DNA of 62,733 bases from Candidatus Abawacabacteria bacterium (GTDB taxonomy: Bacteria; Patescibacteriota; Gracilibacteria; RBG-16-42-10), in the NCBI GenBank assembly GCA_016207805.1, contig JACQZO010000025.1, forward strand, positions 1 through 62,733. The letters run 5' to 3'. The stretch's first letter is position 1. Every line of letters begins with the position of its first letter. This document shows positions 20,577 through 28,860 of this stretch, one piece after another. Below the pieces are notes generated by a model. The model was not told the DNA's origin. It worked only from the letters and a program-made list of their open reading frames with translations, and searched no databases. Both the position numbers and the translations under genes were made by a program.

Positions 20577-20696
20577 GTCCTGGTGATTATGCCAGATGAG
20601 GCCACACCTGATCCCATTCCGAACTCAGTAGTTAAGCTTATCTGGGCTGATGGTACTGCTGGCTTTGCCTGTGGAAGAGTAGGTAGTCGCCAGGAC
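20577..20696 (+). rRNA. rrf: 5S ribosomal RNA
   Basis: About 120 nt, with terminal stem GTCCTGG/CCAGGAC, the conserved CCGAACTCAG block near 20618, and the 3' domain GGAAGAGTAGGTAGTCGCC. The flanks extend the terminal stem: CTTACCTTTTCTGTCC and GGACAGAGGAGGTAAG pair along their whole length with G-U pairs only, giving a processing stem from about 20565 to 20708. A run of seven T residues near 20773 may end the transcript. Confidence 0.95.
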
Positions 20697-20808
20697 AGAG
20701 GAGGTAAGAGAGAATTATGAATGCTAAATTCTGAATTAGAAATTGTAGGCCGTCTTATAAGTGAAGAGGGTCTTTTTTTGTTTCATCAAAATCTAGTTAG
20801 CCTTTTTA

Positions 20809-22704
20809 TTAATCGAGAATTTTTTGTCTTGAACTTAGAATTTCTTTCACGCTTGGACTATAAAACAAAGCTAATACCTCATCTTCGAATAGTCTTCCTA
20901 AAAAAGTTAAGTTAAGTTTGCCAGACTTTTGCTCAAGAATGTTTAATTTTACAAGCTCGGTGATTAAATGGTTGTAGTGTTCAAAAGTTTCTTGGGTTTT
21001 TTTCTGATGTCCGATTTTTTCTACATCGTTAGGAATTATGTCTCCTTTTCTAAGGCCGATTACATATGTGGCGGCAATCTTTTCCTCAGTGGTAAACTCT
21101 TTCCCTACAGCAATGGCTAATTGACCGTTTTTTAGCTGATGCTGATAGGTTTGGATATCGCAAGTATTACGAAAGAACCATTTTTCGGTATGTGAATATG
21201 CTGATACACCTAGGCCAATAAGTGTGTTATTTATTGCTGTCCGACTTTGTTTAAAAGGATCTTCGTATTGTTTCTTGAGTACAAATCTATTGCCATCTAT
21301 TTGTTTATAGCCAAGTTTTTTCAATTCTTGCCAAATAAAAGCTCTTCCCAGTAAAGTTTCCCATTCAGAAGAAAACGCTTCTGCGTTTTTTCGCAGCATT
21401 ATGCCTTGAGGCCGTGTGGCAGAGAAGCGGCCATTGTACCAGGTGATATGTGGTGGGCGCAGCGCTTTAATTCGCTCTATATTGAGTTCTATTTCTTTTT
21501 TTGATCCATTACTCAGGTCCTGAATTAAATCAATATTCCAGTTTTGAAAATATTGAGAAGCGAGCTTACAAGCATGTATAGCAATTTCCGAGGTATAGCC
21601 ACGGCCTGCAACCCGTAATACTTGATTGTCAAAAGACTGGATGCCGAAGCTAAGTCTACTCACACCCATTTGCTGCAACATCTTTAACTTATCTCTACCT
21701 GTATTGTTAAGAATGCTGAGTGGACTTGCTTCAACACAGATGGGGGCGCTATTTAACCAAGAAAAAGAGTGCTGGACTTTTTCTATAAGTTTTTTTAGTT
21801 GTTTTCGGCTAAGCATAAGTGGCGTTCCTCCGCCAATATAGAGAGAAGCAACTTGCACATTGTTTTTTTGAAATAACTTTTTATAGATAGCAATTTCTCT
21901 GTGTAATAGGGACAAATAATGCTCTACTGCAGCGTTTTCAGCATTACTACTTTTGCTTTCTCCACGGTAAAGGCTTACTATATAATGACAAAAGGTACAG
22001 CGTGTTTCGCAAAAAGGAATGTGAAAATAAAGGTGCACCGGAGATGTATGGATACTATCTATGACTGTTGATGTCTTTACTTGCTCTAGGCAAGTAAGTG
22101 GTGGATAGGTGACCACTGAATGACTGCCTCCTAATAGATCCTTTGTTTTATGAAGGCCTACGGAATGAATGTCGCTGAGATTCTTAGGTAAACCATATTG
22201 GTTCAAGAGTATAATGCTTTTGTTCCATGAGGTAGAAACTTTATGATAGTCATCGCTATCTGCCTTCATAATTGGTGGGGTTTGGATGGACAAGAAGCAT
22301 GCGTATCCATTCTGTCTAACTCTAAAACCATGTGGTGTCATGGGCGGGATTTCCCATTGCTCGTTTTCTTCTATCATTTTCCACTTGCTATTAATAAAAG
22401 CAAAGGCCTTGTGAGGCTGGGGGAAGTGATATTTGTTGCCGAGTATACAAATAAAGGCATGAGAACTTTCATGGTAGTGGATCTCATCTTTCAAATCTCT
22501 TTCAACTTTCACGATTTCTACTTGAACATCTTTGGCAGTAAAACCAAGAGGCTGAAGAATATTTACTAACAATGAATTGGGTAATCGGCTTTTTTGAAAA
22601 CCATGATACTCAACAAACTTTAACTGTGATGTATTTGTAGTTTGTAAAAGATGTAGGATCTTATCGCTAATAGCAGGAAGATCCTGGATCGCGTGGTGTG
22701 ACAT
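20809..22704 (-). CDS. Cupin-like domain fused to a HemW/HemN-like radical SAM enzyme
   Basis: A 631-aa protein. Residues about 40-145 look like a cupin: EIHYHESSHAFICIL (His77, His79, possible ligands) and PPMTPHGFRV (His125). From about residue 222 it becomes a radical SAM protein of the HemN/HemW type: YFHIPFCETRCTFC (Cys232, Cys236, Cys239, binding the 4Fe-4S cluster), YIGGGTP, and SRLSFGIQSFDNQVLRVAGRGY. A HemW-like C-terminal domain follows. The family acts in haem metabolism or other radical chemistry; the substrate is unknown. It is divergent from a TrmB-type regulator 135 bp away, which probably controls it. The fusion is unusual. Confidence 0.8.
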   Translation of the reverse strand: MSHHAIQDLPAISDKILHLLQTTNTSQLKFVEYHGFQKSRLPNSLLVNILQPLGFTAKDVQVEIVKVERDLKDEIHYHESSHAFICILGNKYHFPQPHKAFAFINSKWKMIEENEQWEIPPMTPHGFRVRQNGYACFLSIQTPPIMKADSDDYHKVSTSWNKSIILLNQYGLPKNLSDIHSVGLHKTKDLLGGSHSVVTYPPLTCLEQVKTSTVIDSIHTSPVHLYFHIPFCETRCTFCHYIVSLYRGESKSSNAENAAVEHYLSLLHREIAIYKKLFQKNNVQVASLYIGGGTPLMLSRKQLKKLIEKVQHSFSWLNSAPICVEASPLSILNNTGRDKLKMLQQMGVSRLSFGIQSFDNQVLRVAGRGYTSEIAIHACKLASQYFQNWNIDLIQDLSNGSKKEIELNIERIKALRPPHITWYNGRFSATRPQGIMLRKNAEAFSSEWETLLGRAFIWQELKKLGYKQIDGNRFVLKKQYEDPFKQSRTAINNTLIGLGVSAYSHTEKWFFRNTCDIQTYQHQLKNGQLAIAVGKEFTTEEKIAATYVIGLRKGDIIPNDVEKIGHQKKTQETFEHYNHLITELVKLNILEQKSGKLNLTFLGRLFEDEVLALFYSPSVKEILSSRQKILD

Positions 22705-22706
22705 AA

Positions 22707-22832
22707 AAGTATATCAATATACGACATCATAACTGTCCTAATAAGGTTGACGATACTCGCCTTGATTGCTGTGTCTAACCTTTGACTTATTGGCTTACTA
22801 AAGTCAGAGTATTGTCGAGTACTTTTCGACAA
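22707..22832. promoter_or_regulatory. Divergent promoter region with two inverted repeats
   Basis: The region between the radical SAM gene and the TrmB-type regulator carries two inverted repeats. One is GTATAT/ATATAC with a 2-nt gap (about 22708-22721), close to the radical SAM start. The other is TTGTCGA/TCGACAA with a 7-nt gap (about 22814-22834), close to the regulator start. Either could be the operator of the regulator. No strong -35/-10 pair is evident. Confidence 0.4.
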
Positions 22833-22839
22833 CAATCAC

Positions 22840-23595
22840 ATGAAGCAGTCATTATATGCTCTTGGTTTCTCTGAAAGGGAAGCAACCATTTATCTAGCGT
22901 TACTAACCTTAGGTGCCTCTAAATCAATTGAATTAGCACGCTATACTGGGTATACACGTCCCACTATCTACGACGTAGTCGAAAAACTTATTCATAAGGG
23001 GGTTATTAGCAAATACAAGAAAAGAAATATCACCTTTTTTAATGCTCAAGATCCACAGAAATTAATTGAATATCTGGAGCGTGAATTAGTAGAAGTTGAT
23101 ACTCGCCTCAAAAACCAGAAAAGACAAATGCAAGAACTCTTGCCTGTTTTACAATCTTTATCTCGTAGTAATACAACAAGGCCAAAGGTACAATTTTTCG
23201 AAGGAGAGAAGGGAATGCGAGAAGCATATGAAGATACTTTGACTACAAAAGATAAAATCTTGGCATATACGAATGTTGAGGAAATGGTAAAAGTATTTCC
23301 TAACTTTTTTCCTGCTTACTTTCAACGCCGTGCAGCGAAGCGTATTCCTACCGATGCTATTTTTGTCAATAATGCTGCAGGTCAAGAACGAGCTTCACAT
23401 GATCTTACTGAATTGCGCCGGACAAAGTTTTTACCTGATCCAGCGGATATATGGTATCCGGAAGTTAAAGTTTATGATGACAAGGTTTTGATTACCTCAT
23501 GGCGAGAAAAGATAGCCGTGATTATTCAATCTCGAGAATATGCTGATTTACAAAGAGTGATATTTCAAGCATTGTGGGAAAAGCTAGATGAATAA
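22840..23595 (+). CDS. TrmB-family transcriptional regulator
   Basis: A 251-aa protein. Residues about 1-70 form a winged helix (LGFSEREATIYLALLTLGAS, then ARYTGYTRPTIYDVVEKLIHKGVISKYKK), matching the TrmB N-terminus. A helical linker (about 75-110) and a C-terminal ligand-type domain follow (QFFEGEKGMREAYEDTL; VKVYDDKVLITSW). TrmB proteins usually sense sugars or other small molecules. It is divergent from the cupin/radical-SAM gene, which is its likely target. A strong hairpin follows its stop. Confidence 0.88.
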   Translation: MKQSLYALGFSEREATIYLALLTLGASKSIELARYTGYTRPTIYDVVEKLIHKGVISKYKKRNITFFNAQDPQKLIEYLERELVEVDTRLKNQKRQMQELLPVLQSLSRSNTTRPKVQFFEGEKGMREAYEDTLTTKDKILAYTNVEEMVKVFPNFFPAYFQRRAAKRIPTDAIFVNNAAGQERASHDLTELRRTKFLPDPADIWYPEVKVYDDKVLITSWREKIAVIIQSREYADLQRVIFQALWEKLDE

Positions 23596-23615
23596 CTGTC
23601 CTCCGGCGAGGACAG
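23596..23615 (+). terminator. Hairpin at the stop of the TrmB-type gene
   Basis: CTGTCCTC and GAGGACAG form a perfect 8-bp stem with a CGGC loop, overlapping the end of the gene. A T-run comes only 11 nt later (CTTTTTAG), so it is a plausible but not classical terminator. Confidence 0.5.
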
Positions 23616-23676
23616 AACTTACGTGGCTTTTTAGTGCTGTTTCTGATATGTTATGTAGCTTGTTTAAGGCCTATAT

Positions 23677-24483
23677 ATGGATCCAAGCATGATTAGATTT
23701 GATATACCGACTAGAGATTTACTCAATGAGGTTGATATCGGTTTTTATAATGCTCTTTATCAGAATGTACTTTTCCATGGTACTGGACGTTTGCATTGGG
23801 GGTATGCAGGTGGTGATAAATCTCATCCCAATGGCCAACTAATAGATATATTAACTGCAGTAGCCAACGAAGGTATTAAGCCGCAAGCTGATCATATAGC
23901 TAGATTACTTTTGAGAAGCGCTGAAACAGTTTCTTTAACCAGACAAAGGATCTATGCACGTTGTTATGGAGAGTTTTTTGGAAGCGATGATCAAGGTAGT
24001 ACGGATCTAGCATATGTATTTGGTTCAATGGAAGGATGGCAACCGTATTTCTTTGGTGAAACTTCCAGAGCCATGAAGAGTAGAGTGAACGCCCCCTATC
24101 TTCCTACTGCCTTTAAACATCTGCTGACACGTTTTTCACTGGCAGATATCCGTCGAGTCATGGATGTAAAGCATCATACAGCACGATGGTTGGTCAATAG
24201 AGCCACTATTCAGGGAAATCACCCAGTCGTTTTTGGAGTTGAAATAGATGCGGTAACTTGTCTACCACTTCCTCACGGATTGAATTTCTTTGAATCTAGA
24301 ACAGCTAAAGTAATCCCCCCAGAAAGTGTGAAGTTAATCGAAGTTCCTTTGAGTAAAATAGCAGAAGTAAAAACAATAACTGCACGTTCCAATCTTCGTC
24401 ATGCAGTTGTTTTGCCAATAGAACATGGTGAGGTTCATTCGTTTCGCAGAGGAATTGCTGCATGCACTAAAAGGTCAGGTTGA
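23677..24483 (+). CDS. Unknown protein with a HGT motif (possible ADP-ribosyltransferase fold)
   Basis: A 268-aa soluble protein that I do not recognise with certainty. VLFHGTGRLHW (His34) followed by GIKPQADHIARL, then ETVSLTRQRIYARCYGEFF, recalls the H-[Y/S]-[E/Q] layout of the PARP/ART superfamily: an HGT strand, a GL.P stretch, and a V-S-L/T-R block. A catalytic Glu cannot be picked out. The C-terminal third has no clear domain. It lies 80 bp after the TrmB-type regulator on the same strand. No partner antitoxin is visible. The fold suggestion is weak and needs structure-based comparison. Confidence 0.45.
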   Translation: MDPSMIRFDIPTRDLLNEVDIGFYNALYQNVLFHGTGRLHWGYAGGDKSHPNGQLIDILTAVANEGIKPQADHIARLLLRSAETVSLTRQRIYARCYGEFFGSDDQGSTDLAYVFGSMEGWQPYFFGETSRAMKSRVNAPYLPTAFKHLLTRFSLADIRRVMDVKHHTARWLVNRATIQGNHPVVFGVEIDAVTCLPLPHGLNFFESRTAKVIPPESVKLIEVPLSKIAEVKTITARSNLRHAVVLPIEHGEVHSFRRGIAACTKRSG

Positions 24484-24628
24484 GTGTTGAAATCTCTTAC
24501 TATTGCGATTTTCTAAGAAATGGTGGATTTGGTGAATAAGTTGGTTTAGAAATTATAAACAGCGAGGAATTAAGATTCTTCCGTGAGCAGTTGTTATTAC
24601 TGAATGGGAAAGGATAGAACTACGAGCT

Positions 24629-25723
24629 CTATTTAAGTACAGCATCCACAAGCTCCGGAAATTGCTCTGTTCCCATATCTTTCAAAGTATAATGTCCTCT
24701 TCCTACTAAATTAATCACTTCTCCTCCTAATATTTGATGGAACATACTAAGGCCGGCTTTCCCATCATCGGCTTCGTTGTCTGCTGTGAACATAATAATA
24801 CTCTTCACCCTATGAGGAATACTCACATCAATCGGATTAGTATAAAATGCTATTTCAAGCGGATCACTTTCCGGACGGATTTTCCATGGAGCTACAAGAA
24901 TAAGCTTTTGAATCGATCTCTTTGTATCTCCTAGCCAGCGGACTAGAAAAGTACACCCACAACTATGACCAATAAGGACTGTTTGTTCTGAAATGGGCAA
25001 TTGGTCAAAAACCTTTTTGAATTCATCATAATTAGGATTCCAGGGATTAGGCATCAATGGCGTCTCTGTGCGAATGCCAATAGCAGTGAGTTTTTGTTTA
25101 GTCCATGGAATCCAATGTTTATCATATGTTCTGGTTTCAGGATTCATTGCTTTTTCTTTGTCAGAAGGACAGCCATGAATAATAATGCAGTTACTTTTGG
25201 CTAAATTAAATTGCTTGGTAAGAAGGATGCCTTTTCTGGGAACTAGAAAAAAGCTGGCGAAAACTGGGTAAGTCGCATCTTCAATGAGACGCGGATCGAG
25301 AACAGGCTTACCCTTTGCGTCCATATTAGTGGGTTCATGCCATCCATCTTTATGACTCCACGTGCCATCATCATCTTTTCTCCACCAGTCAAAATCAAAA
25401 TTTATGGGATCAGCATTAAAACGTAATGCCACCAAATAATAACCTTCTTTGTCAGTTTGATCAGCCGTAGATATTAGACCATCTGCAATCGCACCATTAA
25501 TAATACACTCTCGGTATTCAGTTAGAGAAACGTTTTTGAAATATTCATTAAAACTAGCAAAATACTTTTGAGGTAAAGATTTTATGTAACCCAATCCTGG
25601 CACAGCCCAATGATAATGAGGATTGTTGAGTGCGTATGCATAGCAATTCGCATTTTCACTGCAACTTTGCCAGTCAGTCGCTTTACATGAGTGCCACTGT
25701 AATGGATCAAATATTAGTTTCAT
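24629..25723 (-). CDS. Fusion of a NCYxYAL domain with an RBBP9-like serine hydrolase
   Basis: A 364-aa protein starting at the ATG at 25723. Residues about 1-160 carry NCYAYALN (Cys27), PGLGY, GYYLVALRF, FDFDWWRKDDDGTWSHK (His124) and LDPR. This pattern resembles uncharacterised cysteine-peptidase-like or transglutaminase-like bacterial proteins. From about 175 it is an alpha/beta hydrolase of the RBBP9/YdeN type: CIIIHGCPS, LIGHSCGCTFLVRWL (nucleophile Ser254), and a late GRGHYTL histidine. The combination of a Cys-type and a Ser-type hydrolase in one chain is unusual. The substrate is unknown. No signal peptide is seen. Confidence 0.65.
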   Translation of the reverse strand: MKLIFDPLQWHSCKATDWQSCSENANCYAYALNNPHYHWAVPGLGYIKSLPQKYFASFNEYFKNVSLTEYRECIINGAIADGLISTADQTDKEGYYLVALRFNADPINFDFDWWRKDDDGTWSHKDGWHEPTNMDAKGKPVLDPRLIEDATYPVFASFFLVPRKGILLTKQFNLAKSNCIIIHGCPSDKEKAMNPETRTYDKHWIPWTKQKLTAIGIRTETPLMPNPWNPNYDEFKKVFDQLPISEQTVLIGHSCGCTFLVRWLGDTKRSIQKLILVAPWKIRPESDPLEIAFYTNPIDVSIPHRVKSIIMFTADNEADDGKAGLSMFHQILGGEVINLVGRGHYTLKDMGTEQFPELVDAVLK

Positions 25724-25810
25724 ACAAGTATTTATTGATATTACTATAATATGCAACATTATGAATACCAAGCGGTGATGAATTCATTTTTGGTGAGCCA
25801 TTCCTAAAAA

Positions 25811-25835
25811 TGGTGGAGCCGGGCGAAATCGAATC
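25811..25835 (-). pseudogene. tRNA 3'-end remnant
   Basis: On the minus strand this reads GATTCGATTTCGCCCGGC followed by TCCACCA, like the T loop, acceptor strand and CCA end of a tRNA. There is no matching 5' half or anticodon arm nearby and the T stem is not intact, so it is a fragment or a chance match. Confidence 0.35.
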
Positions 25836-25984
25836 TTTTTGAAACCAATAAATGTGATCCATACTTAATAATAATACAAAGGCATTTTGTCCTCTAACAA
25901 ATTCTGCTTTCTACCTGGCATTTACTCCGAGTTCCATCGAGGGGCATTCTGCATTATACTTTTCCAGTCTTGTTTATATTTTTT

Positions 25985-27079
25985 ATGAAAGTTGCTCTAG
26001 TAAATGATTGGCTTACCTCAATGGGGGGCGAAATGAAAGTCTTGTTGGCGATAGCTGACATTTATCCTGAAGCGCCCATCTATACTTCAGTGTTTGATAA
26101 AAAGAAGATGAGTCGTTTGGCTGCTCGGGATATTCGTACTTCTTATCTCCAAAAGCTTCCTTTTGCTACCAAAGTACATAAGATGATCCCGATGCTACGG
26201 CCCCGGGCATTTGAAGATTTAGACCTTTCGGAATTTGATGTAGTGATATCTTCCAGTCATGCTGAAGCTAAGGGAGTGATTACCAAACCCAATACTGTAC
26301 ATATTTGTTATTGTCATACTCCTACTCGCTATTATTGGAGTGACTACCATGAATATAAACAGAGAATGGAGTTTGGCATCTTGAATCCCTTGGCAAAATT
26401 TATGATGCCTCGTGCCATTCATAAATTGCGACAATGGGATTATCTGGCCGCTCAACGAGTCGATCATTTTATTGCTAATTCACAATTTGTTGCTCAACGT
26501 ATTCAAAAATATTATCGCCGGGATGCACAAGTTATTTATCCACCAGTAAATACCGAATACTTTACTTTGAATCCTGAAGTTGCTAGAGAAGATTTCTTTT
26601 TTGCTATGTCACGAGCAATTCCTTATAAAAAACTAGATTTATTGGTACAAGTGGCTAATCAAGCTAAGGTGCCTCTTAAAGTTGCTGGTGGCGGTCCTAT
26701 GATTGGTTATCTCAAAAAGATTGCTGGGCCCACAGTAGAGATATTGGGCTATGTTTCTGATGAAGATATGCGATCCTATATGCAGAGAGCCCGGGCCTTT
26801 TTGTTCGCTGCTGAGGAAGATTTTGGTATTGTGCCGGTGGAAGCTATGGCTTGTGGTACACCAGTTATTGCCTATGGCCGTGGTGGGGTAGTGGAAACAG
26901 TTACTCCTGATACAGGAATATTGGTAGGCGCACAAACTGTGGATGCTTTTGTAAGAGAGTTGCAGCAATTGGATAATCGCACTTTTGATCATCATGTTAT
27001 TCGTAAGCATGCGGAGCAATTTTCTGTATTGCGCTTTCAACAGCAAATGAAAGAGTATGTGAATAGTTTACTCAAATAA
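25985..27079 (+). CDS. Glycosyltransferase family 4/GT1-type
   Basis: A 364-aa GT-B glycosyltransferase, starting at the ATG at 25985 (MKVALVNDWLTSMGGEMKV). An N-terminal Rossmann domain is followed by the donor-binding half: FFFAMSRAIPYKKLDLLV, LKVAGGGPM, VEILGYVSDEDM, and the E-x7-E motif in EEDFGIVPVEAMACGTPVIA. It transfers a sugar from a nucleotide donor, probably in surface glycan assembly. It is a lone plus-strand gene, convergent with the stress cluster at 27136. The acceptor is not predictable. Confidence 0.9.
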   Translation: MKVALVNDWLTSMGGEMKVLLAIADIYPEAPIYTSVFDKKKMSRLAARDIRTSYLQKLPFATKVHKMIPMLRPRAFEDLDLSEFDVVISSSHAEAKGVITKPNTVHICYCHTPTRYYWSDYHEYKQRMEFGILNPLAKFMMPRAIHKLRQWDYLAAQRVDHFIANSQFVAQRIQKYYRRDAQVIYPPVNTEYFTLNPEVAREDFFFAMSRAIPYKKLDLLVQVANQAKVPLKVAGGGPMIGYLKKIAGPTVEILGYVSDEDMRSYMQRARAFLFAAEEDFGIVPVEAMACGTPVIAYGRGGVVETVTPDTGILVGAQTVDAFVRELQQLDNRTFDHHVIRKHAEQFSVLRFQQQMKEYVNSLLK

Positions 27080-27084
27080 GAAAA

Positions 27085-27110
27085 AGACTATGGTTGTGAT
27101 TCCATAGTCT
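27085..27110 (-). terminator. Terminator between convergent genes
   Basis: AGACTATGG and CCATAGTCT form a 9-bp stem with an 8-nt loop. On the minus strand it is followed by TTTTTCTT, so it ends the hemerythrin transcript. It may also act for the glycosyltransferase gene. Confidence 0.75.
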
Positions 27111-27135
27111 GTATCTTGGAGATTTGTTATGGCAG

Positions 27136-27624
27136 CTATGCTGATAAAGCATGAATAAAGCGATGGAAAATACCCAATGAGTGGGATTTCTCTACCTGCT
27201 TTCGCCATGTTTGTATCTGCTCAGCAATATTTTGTAACTGGTCATTATTAAGTGCTTTTTCTGCTAATGGAAAAAGGCCATGTTCTTCTTCATGAATATG
27301 GTGCAGTACTTGTTCAGCCAAAACTTCAAGCTTAGCTTCCCATACTTCTTCGGGATCATGAGATTGAGTGAGTTCATGGAGAAGCATTTGTACCGCATGA
27401 TGTTGTTCATACGCTTCTAATGCCAGAGTATGGCTACGAACCATATTTTTTAATACTGGATAAAAGAACTTTTCTTCAGCATGACTATGTAATGTGAGTT
27501 CTTCTTTGAACTTTTGAAAAAGATTGTGTCTGGCAGTATATAAACTTAAATCCATACTTCTCAATCGTTCAAACAAGCGCTCAATTTTTCTATGATCAGC
27601 TTTTAAGAGAGTAAAAATTGACAT
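27136..27624 (-). CDS. Hemerythrin HHE-domain protein
   Basis: A 162-aa four-helix protein. Iron ligands are visible as His11 (LLKADHRKIERLF), LTLHSHAEEKFFYPVL, YEQHHAVQMLLHEL and VLHHIHEEEHGLFPL, the usual H...HxxxE...H...HxxxxD/E pattern of HHE proteins. Such proteins bind a di-iron centre and often sense or buffer oxygen, nitric oxide or iron. It is the last gene of a minus-strand cluster of stress-type small proteins, 10 nt after the glycine-zipper gene, and has its own terminator. Confidence 0.88.
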   Translation of the reverse strand: MSIFTLLKADHRKIERLFERLRSMDLSLYTARHNLFQKFKEELTLHSHAEEKFFYPVLKNMVRSHTLALEAYEQHHAVQMLLHELTQSHDPEEVWEAKLEVLAEQVLHHIHEEEHGLFPLAEKALNNDQLQNIAEQIQTWRKQVEKSHSLGIFHRFIHALSA

Positions 27625-27634
27625 AAAATAGTTG

Positions 27635-28192
27635 TTAAGTATGGGCTAATTGCTTATCAGATAAGTGCATAGTGCGAATACTTTGGGCCTGATTATCTGT
27701 TAGTATAGTTTTTACTTTATCCATGTCTCGGTCTGTTGCGGGAATTGCTAGAAGAATTTCACCAGCCTTGATGCGCTCTTCATATTGGCGAGCATCTTCT
27801 TCAGGGACTCCTAGGCCGACCAATGAACCTACCAAGCCTCCAGCCAATGCTCCTGTGATCGCTCCTGAAGCCGTAACTGCTGCTGCGCCTGTTAAGCCCA
27901 AAGCGGTTGCAATTGGTCCAGCAATAAAGAGAGCTCCAATGCCAGGAATGGTTAAAGCGCCAAGTCCTACTAAGAGGCCAGCAATTCCACCAAGTACACC
28001 ACCAGTAGCTGCTCCACCGGCAGCGCCACTAGCAATGTTATCAGCTGTGCTCCGAGCATTGGTATCAACATAACTACCTTCGCGCATGATCAATGACATA
28101 TCTTTTACCGGAATATCATTGGCCTTTAATTCATCAATAGCTGTATCTGCATCGATTCGATCAGAGAAGAGGGCGATAATGATGGTATGCAT
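27635..28192 (-). CDS. General stress protein 17M-like glycine-zipper membrane protein
   Basis: A 185-aa protein. The N-terminus MHTIIIALFSDRIDADTAIDELKANDI resembles the YflT/general stress protein 17M domain. A long Gly/Ala-rich stretch (about 55-125) with repeated GxxxG motifs can form membrane helices. The C-terminus returns to a soluble fold (GEILLAIPATDRDMDKVKTIL). Homologues are induced by stress in other bacteria; the molecular role is unknown. It lies 10 nt before the hemerythrin gene, so the two are probably co-transcribed. Confidence 0.75.
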   Translation of the reverse strand: MHTIIIALFSDRIDADTAIDELKANDIPVKDMSLIMREGSYVDTNARSTADNIASGAAGGAATGGVLGGIAGLLVGLGALTIPGIGALFIAGPIATALGLTGAAAVTASGAITGALAGGLVGSLVGLGVPEEDARQYEERIKAGEILLAIPATDRDMDKVKTILTDNQAQSIRTMHLSDKQLAHT

Positions 28193-28280
28193 AAGTTTTT
28201 AGTAAATTGTAAGTAAATATCATGAGGAGATGTTTATAGGGAAATAAAGTCATATTGCCTAAGCAATGTTTGAGATTAAT

Positions 28281-28613
28281 CTAAGCTGCTGTACTAAAAA
28301 TGGAATTGATAATCCATAATACTATGGCAAAAATAATTGCCCAGATTAACCCATCTACCTGAAAACCAGGAACTATTCGTGCGGCAAGGAGTATAAGTAC
28401 GGCATTAATTACTAGAGTAAAGAGTCCTAAGGTCAAAATATTTACTGGCAATGTAAGTAGTATGAGTAAAGGTCTGATTACGGCATTGAGTACACCGATT
28501 ACTAATGCGGCTATCAAAGCAGTCCCAAAATTGGTCACCCGCACACCTGGCAAAAGATAGGCGGTGATAATGATAGCTAAGGCAGAGAGTAGCCAGTTGA
28601 TAATAAAAGCCAT
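28281..28613 (-). CDS. Phage-holin-4-like (YvlD-type) membrane protein
   Basis: A 110-aa protein with four membrane segments (MAFIINWLLSALAIIITAYL; IAALVIGVLNAVIRPLLI; VNILTLGLFTLVINAVLILL; GLIWAIIFAIVLWIINSIF). The block NAVIRPLLILLTLPVNILTLG is typical of the YvlD/holin-4_2 family, which is widespread on chromosomes and linked to envelope stress despite its phage-derived name. No lysis genes are near. It is part of the minus-strand small membrane protein cluster. Confidence 0.88.
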   Translation of the reverse strand: MAFIINWLLSALAIIITAYLLPGVRVTNFGTALIAALVIGVLNAVIRPLLILLTLPVNILTLGLFTLVINAVLILLAARIVPGFQVDGLIWAIIFAIVLWIINSIFSTAA

Positions 28614-28655
28614 AAAATTAAAGATTAAGAATTAGAAGAAAAGAGTAATAAATTC

Positions 28656-28805
28656 TTAACTAGTGCGGACTCCAAGTAGGCGCAAAATAAAGAGAATTAC
28701 TGCTACTACAAGTAGCAAATGCACTAAATCTCCGCCAACTTGGAAAAAGAAACCGCCTAACCAGGAAATGAGTAGGATAACAAGCAAAAGATCAAGAATA
28801 CTCAT
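28656..28805 (-). CDS. lmo0937-family small membrane protein (49 aa)
   Basis: A short gene of 49 residues (MSILDLLLVILLISWLGGFF at the start, ending in LRLLGVRTS). It has two membrane helices and matches the lmo0937 family of tiny membrane proteins, found with stress-response genes in many bacteria. It lies 42 bp before the holin-like gene in the same cluster. Its function is unknown. Confidence 0.8.
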   Translation of the reverse strand: MSILDLLLVILLISWLGGFFFQVGGDLVHLLLVVAVILFILRLLGVRTS

Positions 28806-28827
28806 AGGATATGGTTAAAAATAATTT

Positions 28828-28860
28828 AAAAAAAGCACCGAGGATTTCTCCAGGTGCTTA
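28828..28860 (-). terminator. Rho-independent terminator of the YtxH-like gene
   Basis: On the minus strand AAGCACC and GGTGCTT flank a 13-nt loop and are followed by a T-run. The hairpin begins at the stop codon of the YtxH-like gene and separates it from the lmo0937-family gene. Confidence 0.85.

Noticed and set aside
28281-28613. Prophage remnant suggested by the holin-like gene
   Set aside because: The YvlD/holin-4 family is chromosomal in many bacteria and no other phage gene is near.
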